Below are positions 1 through 12,700 of a stretch of 64,000 bases of DNA, piece after piece; position 1 is the stretch's first letter, and each line of letters starts with the position of its first letter. The notes beneath the pieces were generated by a model. It was given only the letters and a program-made list of their open reading frames with translations. It searched no databases and was not told where the DNA came from. The translations under genes were made by a program, and so were the position numbers. The DNA is from Cucumis sativus (lineage: Eukaryota; Streptophyta; Magnoliopsida; Cucurbitales; Cucurbitaceae): assembly GCF_000004075.3 (NCBI RefSeq), contig NC_026659.2, positions 28,104,272 through 28,168,271 on the forward strand. Direction: 5' to 3'.

Positions 1-1243
1 TAAATAAACCTCAAAGTGATTGGTTGAGTTTTTATTTATTTGTTATTCAAGTAATGGGTTTTTAATGCAATATATGCATCCTTAATTTCTTCTGTTAATT
101 CGACTCCATTGGTAAAAAATGTGGTACTAACGAGATTTTTTTTTTCTTTCAAGAATTGAGATCTTGAAAAATTGAGTTTAGAGAAGACCGGAGGATTATA
201 TTTTTACAATGCGAAAAATTGCTTCTAAAGTATTTTGTAATATATGTATATCAAGAGAAAAGGGAAGTTGTAAAAAAAAGTTGAAAAATTAGGTGTAATG
301 TATTTTGTATTTTAGTGGTTTTGGTTTAAATATTTTGTCAACTTTTTTTTTTTTTTTTTTTTTGTAAAAACTTTGAAGAAGAAAAGTAGAATTCGAATTT
401 TCTGTCCTGGCACGTTTTAACTCAAAAAAAACAACTGCAAAATAATATGTACTCTTTTCTTAGGACTCAAGCAGCAATCTATTGGCTATTGGCTATCAAA
501 AACTATTTAAGCAGAAAATTATATGTATCTGAAGAGATAAAGAGATTTACCTAAAAACTATTTAAAACTATTTAAGCAGAAAATTAAGAGATCTCGAGCT
601 CAAATTCTTACTATCGTTTGGAATTATAATTAAGAAAACAATTTACACGAAAATATATAAGAATTATAATCATAATTAAGAAAACAATTTACACGAAAAT
701 ATATAAGAATTATAATCATACCAGTCTAGCGGGTTATATTTATATTTTTTTAAAAAATATTTGTTATATTATCAAATAATTACTGTTTATTATTATATTT
801 ACCCTTAAAAATTTAAAAAGTATTTGTAAAGTGTGTATATGAAACGAATTAAATAAAATGAAAAGGATTAAATGATATTTAAATACGCTCCTTTGACGAA
901 AATAAAAAAAATAAAAATGCGTAAAGCTACCCTATAAATAGGGAAATCCGAATGGAGAAAGTGAGGTGTCAATTACATTTTCCGTGCTCTTTCTTCTTCG
1001 TCAGTTTCCCGCCCAAGTTTAGTCCATAGGGGAACCCTCTGGCCTCATACATAGAGATTCTTTTTCAATTTGAATTCCTTAAGTATATCTTTGATTTCCT
1101 TTTTCATGCATTTTCTCTCCATTTCTTCTCTGGCTGTGATCGTAATCGCTCCGGAAAATTTACCGTCTCCATCAATCGCGCCAAATTCCGTCCCTCGATT
1201 AATTTTGGTGTACGTTCGCTTTCCGATTCCGAAATCCTAATTT
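1..1243. other. AT-rich flank, no gene seen
   Basis: There is no supported gene here. The stretch holds long T runs (near 345-363), short AT-rich direct repeats, and from about 960 a more GC-balanced stretch that leads into the gene-fragment duplication starting near 1244. The open frame on the minus strand at 1104-1409 overlaps that fragment antisense and looks like chance. Confidence 0.6.
621..720. repeat. Short tandem direct repeat, about 45 bp unit
   Basis: A block beginning GAATTATAAT and containing AAGAAAACAATTTACACGA occurs twice in succession (from about 621 and 661), followed by the start of a third copy near 706. The copies are nearly identical, so the duplication is recent. No function is apparent. 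Confidence 0.8.
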
Positions 1244-1903
1244 CTTTAGATTTAGTGTGCAATCGACGTTCTCGATCACCTAATGCCTTCATTGCTGCCA
1301 GGAGTTTAGAGTTTCGGTCCTTTGCTTTACCACGGAGGGCTCTGCAGCGGAAAACATCGAAGGTCCTGAGTCGTGGAAGGTCGCAGAGTTGGATGAGGCC
1401 GTGAGACAACGGAATTCCATATTAGAGGTATTAAATATTCTGCCGACGGTGCTTCTCTCTCAGATCATTCGGTTCCTGCTGAAGTGTTTGAAGATTCTAT
1501 CAGTCAGGTTGATCGGTTCCTAGCGTAGCCTTTCGGAATCCTTAAGTAAGCGATTTATACTTTTCTGAACCATTCCTTTAGATTTTGTGTGCAATCGAAG
1601 TTCTCCATCACCTAGTGCCTCCATCGCTGCCAGGAGTTTAGATTTCGGTCCTTTGATTTACCATGGAGGGCTCTGCAGTGGAGGATATTGAAGGTCCTGA
1701 GTCATGGAAGGTGGCAGAGGATGAGGCCGTGAGACAATGGAATTTCATATGAGAGGCATTATATATTCTTTCGACGGTGCTTCTCTCTCAGATTGTTCGA
1801 TTCCTGCTGAAATGTTTGAAGATTCTATCAGTCAGGTTGATCGGTTCCTAGCGAAGCCTTTCAGAATCCTCAAGTAAGCGATTTATCCTTTTCTGAACCA
1901 TTC
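1244..1903 (+). pseudogene. Degenerate, tandemly duplicated first-exon-like gene fragment
   Basis: Two adjacent copies of about 330 bp (about 1244-1574 and 1575-1903) share most positions. Each can be read as an exon-like stretch. Copy 2 has an ATG at 1663 (EGSAVEDIEGPESWKVAE), and the equivalent codon in copy 1, at 1332, is ACG. Further on, in a frame shifted by one base, both encode a stretch like FEDSISQVDRFLA, then a GTAAG donor-like site (1546 and 1874). Copy 1 has a TAG inside this stretch. The same frame break in both copies suggests the fragment was already dead before it was duplicated. The wording (ESWKV...EAVRQWN...ISQVDRFL) reminds me of the N-terminus of plant R3H-associated proteins, but that is unverified memory. 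No downstream exons were recognised. Confidence 0.45.
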
Positions 1904-1984
1904 CACTTGGCATTTTGTTATTTGTGTGATATCCGATTGTTTAGGTGTGATTTCATGGAAGAATTTTCTAATAGCTATTTTGAG

Positions 1985-2500
1985 AGGTAGATAGAATAAA
2001 ATTGCTTATGATATTATACGTTTTCTTTTCTTTTCCGTATTCACACACGTCTACTTTGATCGCACAGACCAGATCCTGTAGTCTACGTAGTTCTGATTGT
2101 ATGGTAGGTTTTCTTTTCTTTTCAATAAGCATGTACGTGTATGTTGAGTTCTCAGAGGCAGTGTTCTAACTAGTTTTTCCATTTGATTTCTGTCAACAAC
2201 TCCTTAATAATAGTTTTTTCTCTACAATGTTGATAGAATAAATTGCAGACTATATCGTAGGTTTTCTATCCTTTCCTATATGCATACATGTCTACATTAA
2301 GTTCACAGTGGTGGTGATCTAAGTAGTTTTTTCTATTGATTCGCTGAAGATGAATCTGCTAATAAGTTTTTTGGTAAAACGAAAATTGAATAAAACTGGT
2401 GACCAGATATCGTTAGTTATTCCTTCATGTTCTATATATGAACGTCTACATTGAGTTCATAGACGTGGTGTTCTCAGTAGTTTCTCCATATGTTTGACAT
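1985..2500 (+). repeat. Old degenerate tandem repeat, about four copies of 130-150 bp
   Basis: A theme recurs about four times, beginning near 1990, 2100, 2233 and 2383: AATAAA-like start, CGTAGGTTTTC, a pyrimidine run, then ACGTGTCTACATTGAGTTC-like and GTGGTGTTCT..AGTAGTTT motifs. Copies differ by many substitutions and indels, so this is an old array. It follows directly on the duplicated gene fragment and may be an expanded intron of it. Confidence 0.55.
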
Positions 2501-5500
2501 TTTGATATGTCATGCTAATGCATTCGATGCTGATGCTATTCAGTTCTTTTCATTAGTATGTTATAGAGAATCCTTGCATTATCAACCATAGCTTGTTATT
2601 TACTAAGTACGTTTGCTGTTGTTGGTTTATTAGTGTTGTTGCTTGGTTAGTTAATTTGATGGAAAAGCCTTCGTAAATAGAGTCAAGCCTCTGTATACAT
2701 TACTTTTAGTTAAATTATAAATTTAGTCCTTGAACTCTGACATTTGGATTTATTTAGTTAATGAACTTTTTAAAATATCATATCGATTTCTTTATATTCA
2801 AATTTCTGTCTAATAAGTCTTTAAACTTTAAACTTTTTTTGTTCAAGAAGTATAAAATTTTAAAAACTCAATTGATTTTTGAAATTTATGTTACTAGGAA
2901 ACTCAAACTTTCAATTTTGTATCTAGTAGAATAGTGAATTTAAAAAAATAATAATAAAAGTTGTGACACTAAATAAAATTCACAAATTTAGAATTTAGTA
3001 AATTTGAAAACGTAGAGTTAACGTGTTTCTGCTGTGATGAACCATATGGTCCTCCAATAGAACTATATTGTCCTTCAACAGAGTTATTTGGCCTTATAGT
3101 ACAGAGTTATTTGGCCTTATAGTGCAAAAGTTGATCCACTCCATGTTAGGGATATTTGCGAACTCCTCTCAGTATCCCCTTCAGCAATTTGGAATGCCTT
3201 TTATTTATCGTCGTAAGTTCATCAGCCCTTTCTCATGCATAACTCTCTTCATTCAACCTCATCTTTTGATATGAATGAACAGTAAAGTAGTAAAGCCTTC
3301 CTTCTGCAAAATTTATTTTTGCTCTCTCCCTTTAGATAATACATTCAACATTTCATTTACCGATCCCTTTTTATCCTGCCTATTTTCAGCATTGATCAGG
3401 TTTGTTTCATTAATTTATTTATTTCTTGTAGATCTTTTGCCTTCAGCTATTGGATTAACACTGAATTCAGTAGAAACCAATGACTTGTTACTTTTATGAA
3501 CTTTATATTGATACTTGATTCCAATGGTTATTGCCTGTTCTAAGATGATCGTGAATGTCAATTAGATTGTAAACTGCGCCACCATTCCCTTTTGTGCCTA
3601 TGACGTCGAAAGACTTATAGTAGCATCTGTCGTTGGGCATGTCTACTACGAAGGTATTTACTCTCGTTTCAACATATATTATGTCCATCTCCATTCTTCA
3701 TTCTCCAAAAGAAATGGGCAATTTTTTTTAATAAAAAAAGTATAACATATATAACGATTTTGTTTATTTTTTAAAATTTCTTTCATCTCAATTAATACAG
3801 TTAATCAGCATAGTTATAACGTGGTCATTTGGCATGTAATTTTTTTAGGTCCATGGTTTCTTATGACACACATATTTGCTTGAGAGCATCGTTATGTATG
3901 AGTTCCTAAATATGTATTCCTCGCCACTACTTGATAATATGTATTTTCCATCACTATTTAAGTTTATGAGATGCTTTGCACATTCAAGCGTCAACATCCC
4001 AAGGTACGAATTCCTTTTACCACTCGTTCGGAGTTTATTGCATGGGTAATGTGTCATTGGTTTGTGTATACATACCTTCCTTTTCTTATGATTTAAAAGA
4101 TTAGATTGCAAAATAAAAAAATTAGCGTAAATTAGGCCTTTCCACCCTATTTTGTAGAAAGGGTTATTTCTAAGTGCATTCATCATGAGCCAATAGAACT
4201 GTCTTAGGAAATTATATTTAAAGGTAAAACTTAAAAGTGGTATCTTCATTTTATTTTATTCTTTTCAAATTTCATGAACTTGATTTTTTTCCTACTCGTT
4301 ATCTTTTTTATTATTTATTTCAAATTAGATTGTGCCGTGTGTAACCTTCAAAATTTATATTTGCAACCAATGATCATCTATGGTATCTCGACAACGATTT
4401 GATACTTTGCAGTAACTAAAATGCTTTCTTTTTCTTTTTTAAATACTTTTTCATTTATGCAAATTCTTATTGTTTTATGGGTGCACGTAGTTAAAATTTT
4501 TCAAAGTTTTCAATTTTGAAAATTAGTCTTTTGCGAAAAAATGAAATGTTACTACAGCTTTAAAATGGCTTTTGGTAAATTTTTAAAGTTTATTTTAAAT
4601 CGCTTTTGTCAAAATAGTTTAAATAAAAATAACTATTTAAAAAAAAATCACTCGATTCAAATGAGACTTTGATTGTCATATGTAGTTCCCTTGTAGCCCA
4701 AAATTCGTTCCAAAACTTTTGTTTGGGTTGGTTTTGGAACTTTGATTTTAGATTTGTTAAAACTGTTCGATGAGCCTTTCTGTTATTATTTTAAAACTAA
4801 GTCCATAGACACTCTAATGCTGTTTCAAAAAATCAACTCAAAATTTAAAAACTAAAATTAGTAGTGTGTTAAACACTGATTTTGTTCAGAAATTTGATAA
4901 AAATTTAACTTTATAATGAAGGATACAAACAGAGAAAATAAGATTAATTTTTTAAAAATATGCTACCAAATTAGGCTTAATCATTTTAAAATTAATTGAT
5001 TTTTGTTTTCTTCAGAGTGAATAAGAAGTTCTGAATCAAATACATTGGTTAGATATACTGTATTTTGTTTAATGTCAAATAAAATAAATTATTTAGTTTC
5101 AATTTAATAACGAATTTGTTTTTAAAATTGTGTATGATCACATTTAAAACTGCTAGGAAGTAAACAAAGATTGTGCCACTATCGCAATTTAGGGATTGTA
5201 CCAGTAGTTGTTAGTTGGTAGTTGTTTGATGACTATCTTAATATATTATATTATAACTGTTTTAGTACCAACGAGAATTTAAATCTTTACCTTATGAGAA
5301 AAAGGGTACCTACTAATTACTTTTTAATTTATATTCTCCATTTCTGAAAATCAGCATGTTTTTCTTTTGTTAAAATAGATGTTTAATTTCTGTATTTTTA
5401 AAATACATTGTTTTAGTTCTCAATTTTTTACGAGTAAGTTTAAGAGATCTCTAAACAATTTTGTTTTATTATTTCGTATAGCTTTTTGACATTTTGAGTT

Positions 5501-5697
5501 ACAAAACAAGTTTTAAGTAATCATTTTGGAGAGAAGAAATAATTTTTAAAAGATATTTTTCTAATTCAAAATAACAAAACAAAAAAAAGTATTGCAAGAG
5601 ACCTTTGCACACAAGGACCTATGCCTAGGGGTAGGTGTTGCAATTGTTTCTATTTCTTTGTTCTTTTTAAAAAAAATTATAAAAAGATCCAACCACT
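2501..5697. other. Intergenic, repeat remnants, no gene recognised
   Basis: The stretch is AT-rich. It has several open frames of 60-134 codons (for example 3068-3274 plus and 3845-4249 minus) that show no recognisable domain, good start context or splice-linked continuation. A stretch near 2700-2900 reads like a common plant dispersed repeat. Nothing here is supported as coding. Confidence 0.5.
3078..3123. repeat. Perfect 23-bp tandem duplication
   Basis: The unit ACAGAGTTATTTGGCCTTAT plus three further bases occurs twice with no gap (3078-3100 and 3101-3123). It is a small replication-slippage product. Confidence 0.9.
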
Positions 5698-6108
5698 GAT
5701 GCTAGTTGGATGCTAGGTGGTAAAAAGGGATATCGGGGCTCCTAAAATGTCCATCGTCTAAAAAACATGAAAATTATGAGATATGTTTTGAAAATTTTGA
5801 TGCTAGTTAGTTGCTAGGTGGTAAAAAAGGGATATCGGGGCTCCTAAAATGACCATAGTCTAAAAAACACAAAAATTGTGAGAGGTTATGTTTAGAAAAT
5901 TTTGATGCTAGTTGGTTGCTAGGTGGTAAAAAAGGGATATCGGGGCTCCTAAAACGACCATAGTCCAAAAAAACACGAAGACTATGAGAAGTTATGTTTT
6001 GAAAATTTTGATGCTAGTTGGTTGCTAGATGGTAAAAAGGGATATCAGGGCTCCTGAAATGGCCGTAGTCTAAAAAACACGAAGACGATCAGAGTTATGT
6101 TTTGAAAA
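5698..6108. repeat. Four-copy satellite-like tandem array, 101-106 bp unit
   Basis: Four head-to-tail units start near 5698, 5799, 5904 and 6010, each opening with GATGCTAGTTGG-like sequence. Each has GATATCGGGGCTCCTAAAA-like and AGTCTAAAAAACA-like blocks, then a GTTTTGAAAATTT end. Units differ by a few substitutions and short indels. No open reading frame runs through the array. Confidence 0.92.
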
Positions 6109-6770
6109 TTTAAGAGTTAATTACACATTTTTTTAAAAACTTGGAACTGGAAATGAAAAAGGTAGTTTTCATGGTGTTTAAATTTTGCAATGCAGTTTTA
6201 GATTAGGGGTAAAAGAATATCAAAGTCCCAAAAGATTTCAGCCTATTTAAAAGTACAATTAGTTTTTTTTTAAAAAGACAAGGATATTAAAATAGGTAAA
6301 ATAAAGGATCTATTTTAATCTATATGACTTAACCATGTTCGTTCTATGAAAAACAAAACTACAAAAACAAATTTTGATCATCGAAATTTTAAAAGTTCAA
6401 GAAACCCAACTTATGTTACACTCTCTTTTACCACTCCTACACACTTTCATTTGGAAAGAATTTGTTTGTTTCTCACCTTTTTAGGGACGATTTGGACGAA
6501 CAAAATGCGAAAACTTCCACAACCTAAACCCTACTAAACAGTAAACACAATGAAGAGATGGAAAAACCTAATTCAGATAGGTTATCTTATCTTAACCTAC
6601 TCAATGACGCTAATTTTTTATTTGTTCAGGTCATTCTGTTCTAAAAAATAATTCCAAAAATCTAAAATCCAATTTTTTTAAAAAATATAAATAATAAAAA
6701 GGAGGTGGTTGTATTTCATCTTTGTTTTTGGCGTAAATGAAAAGCGTAAATTGATAATACCTCTTTTGGG
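6109..6770. other. 3' flank of the aminopeptidase gene
   Basis: The stretch is AT-rich with no recognised gene. The part nearest 6770 is expected to be the 3' UTR of the minus-strand aminopeptidase gene. The 63-codon frame at 6346 has no recognisable features. Confidence 0.5.
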
Positions 6771-9700
6771 TCAGCCATCCACCTTTAGTTTTCGGTCTAT
6801 GCTCGAAAACGTTTTATAGAAGGCTTTGAAATACTTGTAAGCTGTGTCTATATCTTCTTTCCCGCAAATTTCTCTTATACTGCCAATATGCAGAAAGGAT
6901 GACCATGGTTTCATTTATACATTTATTATTACATTGAAAAAGTGTACATTTATTATTACATATACATTTAACTATTATAGTTAAAAACACTAGATTCCTA
7001 GTCAAACTGAAGAAAAAAAGAGGAGATTAAAAGAACTCTAAAAGAAAACATATAACTACTTTAACAAATCAATTTGTTGTGATATAAAGGTTTGATAGTA
7101 TAGTATTATTAATTTAAATAGTGCCTACTAACTTAGGCCCCATATGATAACAAATTTTGTTTTTTGTTTTTGTTTTTGAAAATTAAGCTTATAATCACTA
7201 CCTTCAATTGATTGTCTAACCATTGTTTAAGAATAACAATTGTTTAAAAAACCAAGCCAATATTTATAAACTAAAAAAAACTTGACTAAGAATGCATGTA
7301 TTGTATTTAAAAAATATGCAAATTATTGTAAAATATGGAGAGGAAATACTTCATTTTCAAAAACAAAAACAAAAAGCGAAATAGTTATCAAATGAGATCT
7401 TAATTTTTAAGAGCGTAAGATAGATTTTATTCAAAGCAAGTAATACGAAGCGTTTTTCCAGAAGAGTAATGATTCAAAATTAGGTTCAAACCTTAATGAA
7501 TGGAGGGCTATAGCGTACACATAGTAAAGAGAGGAAAAAATTGTAATACCTATGCATTGAGAGTTGAGGGATTCCACAATCCACTGTACGGATACCTGCT
7601 CCGGAAGCAAGTATTGGACCAATCGTAGATCCACAACCCATATCATTTCTCACTACAAAATCCTACCATTATCAAAGGGATGCAATTTGGTGAACATTCC
7701 AATTTTAAAAGTGAACTAATACGATTACTAATGAAATAAACCGTGCCTTCATCAGAAGGAATCGAAGTTATAACCAGACCAGCGTAGTATTCAGAAAATA
7801 ACCATATCTATTTTTAATACTAATTACTAGCCACACAAGGATAGGAATGAAAAATCAGCATGGTTCACGGAATTTTCACAATGGGCCAGGTACCCACAAG
7901 AACTAAAATAATAGAAAGTTAAAGTATCTTTCTAGTCCCGTAGTAGATTAGGTATTATTTCACTTCACTCTCAAAGCAATAGATGGAACCGGTGATTGTT
8001 TCAGACAAATTTATTTTTCTTTCAAATGACTGAATTTAAGATTTAGTGAAAGTATTAGAATAAAATTTAACGTTCAAAAGTAGAGACTAAAACGAAAGAG
8101 GACTAAACGGCAAGAACTAAAATGGTATTTTAATTATAATAGAACCTATCATATTGAACAGTAGGTCGGTAAAAGTAGCAAAAGCTAAGTGTGCTTGGAT
8201 TGACAAGAAAAAATAATTTGAACTTCTTTTTAATAAAATTGTTTTAAATAAATTTTAAAAGTGTTTCAAAATGCTAGTTCGAGGTAGCGAAACATTTCAA
8301 CTTTTTTTTAAAATGACTTGTTTTAAAATTAAACATTCGAAAAGTTAATCCAAACACGTCATCCTGCATTTTCAAGGCCACTACATACCTGCGTTGGTAG
8401 GTTATGAATTCGGCCAACTTCTCTAAAAAGAAAAGCAGTGACTCCGCTTGTAGCATAGCGCTGGTTGGCATTGTGCTTTATGACAATTCCTTTTTGCATT
8501 TCGGGCCTATGATGCTCTTCATGCTTATCCGTGAAATTTGGATGAACTCCATGGGCCATGTCCGCAGACACTATTTACAATAAAAGACTTAGGGTAAGCA
8601 ATTAGAGATAAAAACACAGTAAATCAATGCTTTGTTCAAGTTATTCTTCTTGTAAACCAAATATTCAGGACCTATAATATTTTTCACAATTGCTGCTAAT
8701 TATCAATGCCTCAACAAAGGTTCTGATGCCCCTACAATAATATTGATGCTCGGGCTCTCAAGGATAGCAGCAAATGATTTGATAAGCATTTCATGTTCAT
8801 ATATGTATTCACAGTAAATTTAGGATGAAAAGTACGTCTAACACTTCTAAGTTATTTCATATTTGTTAGGTTATCACATAACAAGAATACAAAGAACACT
8901 AAAAGACAGAAATATATTGCAATATCAAAGGGGCTATAATATACTATAGCCTTATGAGAGGGCTATTCTCTCCCAAAATTTTCACACTTAAGATTTTACT
9001 AAATTTTCATATCTTTCTCTCAACCTCACCACCTCTATTTATAACTAAAAGCTCTCACAAACTCACTAGCTGTTTACTAACATTTCCCTACTAATAGCAA
9101 TACTAATATTTTCCTAACTAGGGTCTGACAATATGTTTTACTTTTCCTACCATCAGTTAGATTAGACGTGTGTATAGTAACTGATTCTTGAAGGAAAAAA
9201 AGAATCCTGCTTTACTTTGAGTTGGAACGTACCAAGAAATGATTGCCTAAAAGCACGCTCAAAAGCACCTTCACCAACATATCCTTGAGCTAAGCCGCTG
9301 GCTATGCGTCTCATGGCCTGAAACATGGTGGGTGCACCAGCTCCCTGAATTGAACCTGAACCCACCTAAATTAGGAAAAGTTAATGACTACATAAATAAA
9401 AAACAGCAGTCATGAAATGAATTCATACGAGGACTATTTAAAAGAAGAGAACAATAGATTATTAATACGAATAAATGATAAACGGCGAGTATTTATTTGC
9501 AGGAAAGTCCATTTGGATAGTTCATCAATGATCTTCCAATAACTGAGCTTTCATTTATGAACGAAAAATTAGACTATAAAAAAGCAGGCCTCAAAACAGA
9601 AAACGAAGGGAGCCCAAAACTAACTAAAAAAGGGATTCAAACCCAATAGAATAAAACTAAAGTCATCCTGAATATAGTATTAAAGCTGGGTGGGTTACAA

Positions 9701-12700
9701 CCTTGTAATAGGCTATATGGAAAAATTGAACATTAGCTTTGGAGTGAGCATAGTATTCAAGCTAGATGGGTTCCAACCCTGGAATAGGCTAAATGAATAT
9801 AGCTTTGTAGGTATGGAATAAGAAACGTCTTTGTGTGGGGCAGTAATAAGTACAGAAATGGCAGTAGGAAGTTCAATTTTAGAAGCCTATACTAGAGATT
9901 TTCCTCATTTTACCATCATTTAAAGTAGAAGAGAATATATGGAGGCGGCTCTATATTTTTGACAAACTATCATCAGTTCCTCCTATATACTTCTGATCTC
10001 TTTTGTAGCCATGGGGCTTGGAAGATGTATTGCTTTTCACACCACCAGAGTACAGAATGATGATCATTCATCTACTTCCATAGAAAATTCACAAGGCTGA
10101 ACAAAACAGAAATAAAATTCAGATTTGTTTTACTTAGTGGGCAGTAAAATCCCATCATTTATAAACGTGACCTAATTGAAAAGATATTAAGTAGTCGAGA
10201 GACCAAATAGGCAAAAACCTTTGACCAATTCCCGAGAAACATAACTTTCAATCCACATATCATTCACAAAGTACACAATAAAAATCTTACCTCTTCATTG
10301 TCAAATAAAGCAACCATGCGAACTGCCTGCTCACTTTTTAAGTCACTAGTAGATTCACAAGAATCAATAAGAGCTCTTAGTGCACAATAGCTTGACGCAA
10401 GGTTATCTAATCTTCCTGAGAAGATAAACTCCTCATTTCCACCTCCAAGACAGCTAGGTTGTGTATCACACACGTTTAACTCAAAGCTCACTATGTCATC
10501 AGCTGCACAACAGAGCTCTTCTGATATGACCTGGCAATCACGTAAAGCACTGACTCATAAATAGTCTTTAGTTTGGCTACAACTTTACCAAGTTGCAACT
10601 TGATTAACCCAAGGTATTCCTATTCTCAACCAATTGGTAAATTACTCACAACATTTTAGTTCAACAACAAAGTATGTCTTTTCAAAAAATTTGAAGAAAA
10701 AGATAAAAATTATTTAAATTACCAACATAAAACTATGAAAACGACCTTTCCATGCATGCTGCCTTAAGAGACTTTCTTTTCCACACTTTACCACTCAGCT
10801 AAGGTGACTCATTGGTTTTTATTTTTTCTTTCATACAATAGAAAATTTCAGGGCTAATGTCCATAAGATACGTATTGGATTCAGATCACAGAGTGCAACA
10901 TGAATGACTTTCCTTCTTTCTTTGGATTGTTTATCATGGCAAATCAATAGTTCGGATATGCAAGTTCATTCCCGTTCCAAGTCAGTCCCTCATAAAGAAC
11001 TTCTCAGTGATCTAATTTGCTCCAATTCTGCGTGTGGGAGTAAGTGCACCAAATAACTGCTCCATGACATGATCCTGGAGACTATACCCTCCCCCTTTCT
11101 CTCCACAAATAAAACAATACTAATAGTTGTTAAAGGAATAAAAAAATACCTGCTTCAGAAGAGGATGTATGGAATCCTTCAAAAATGAATCATTGCTTTT
11201 ATCTTTCAACTCAACAGAATTGTCTTCGGTCTTTGTTGCCAGCAATGGAATAAGTTGAGTCTCTAAATTTGGCTTAAAGCCATCCTGGTTCACTGTGCTG
11301 AAGAAACCAAGATCACCACAACAAGAAGAAAAGGGAATAGTAAATGAACACTTGCTCTTTCATGATACTCATATAGAGAGTTGAGAAACTTTTTTTGGAA
11401 AAGAAATTTAGAGAGTCGGCAATCAATATTATTCTTTTGGTTCCAAAAGTCAAACCAAAACATTTAGAATATGTTTTTAAAAAATCATGTATAATATACT
11501 AAAAAAATATCAACAATGTGTTTAAAAGGGACATCACTAAAACTGTATAATTTGTTACACTTCCTATATTAGAAATCTAAAATCCAAAAAATTCTGTGAG
11601 GGCTGTAATGATCACAAAAACTTATTGTATTATATGAAACCTCACCCATGCATAGGCCAGTAGGATAGAGTCAATGACTCAATGACACTTTTGATAATCA
11701 AAAGCCGACAAGCCACAAAATAATGACGCCTATTAGAAAAGGCACCACAGAACTAACACCATTTCCCGCTCTTATCGTAGTAAGATAATAGAACGTTTTA
11801 GTCCCCAATTGTTGTATACTTAGTCCTTTGGTCCTTATGAATAAGTTCCACACCGTATACCATAGAACTACATCATTTCCCTCCCTAATCATAGTACGAT
11901 AAGATTATGTTTTAGCAGATCAACCATGAATGAAATTAAATAAAAAAAAAAACAACGAGGTACAAACCGGTCAAGATGAATTGCTAAGGTTGGAATTCGC
12001 AATAGAGGCCTTCTTACTTTGACAAGTTTGTGCAAATATGAACCATCACTACCTCTCACTATAACTCTTCCAGCTACACTCAAATCTCTATCAAACCAAG
12101 TATGCCACAAACCACCGCCATATGTCTGCACATTGACCATTAGACAATTACACTTGTTCGACGAAGACTTAGGCTTTAATTTTAGGCATGGGCTATCTGT
12201 GTGAGCAGCAATAACATGAAATCCATTACCAGGGACATACCTGTAGAACAGACAAAGTTTCACCAAAGAAACTAAATTAATTCCAACTAAAATAGCAAGA
12301 AATCGTAAGAGGTAAAGAAAACCTTCAAACATGTAGCAAAGATATGGAAAAAAAAATCGCCAAAAGAAAATAAAATTCAGGAGTCAGGACAACTTTCTTC
12401 TGTAGTTTTATAAGCCACGTAATTGAAATTGCAAATAACCGGAATCATTTGCAGATCTCAAAACTATAAGAAATTTTCTAGAACTCACTTTTCTCCAATG
12501 GAAAAGGCAACCAAACAAGACATATTTCGTGTAAAGAAATAAAACAGCAAGAAATCGTAAGAGGTAAAGAAAACCTTCAATCATGTAGCGAAGGTGAAAA
12601 AAAATCGCCAAAAGGAAATAAAACTCAGGAGTCGGGACAACTTTCTCCTGTAGTTTCATAAGCCACGTAATTGAAATTACAAATAACCGGAATCATTTGC

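Noticed and set aside
3845..4249. 134-codon minus-strand frame
   Set aside because: It has no recognisable domain or sensible start context, lies in AT-rich DNA, and has no exons that continue it.
12408..12659. Open frame of 83 codons in the aminopeptidase gene
   Set aside because: It lies inside the intronic duplication and is made mostly of duplicated intron sequence plus the copied end of exon 3; it has no independent support.
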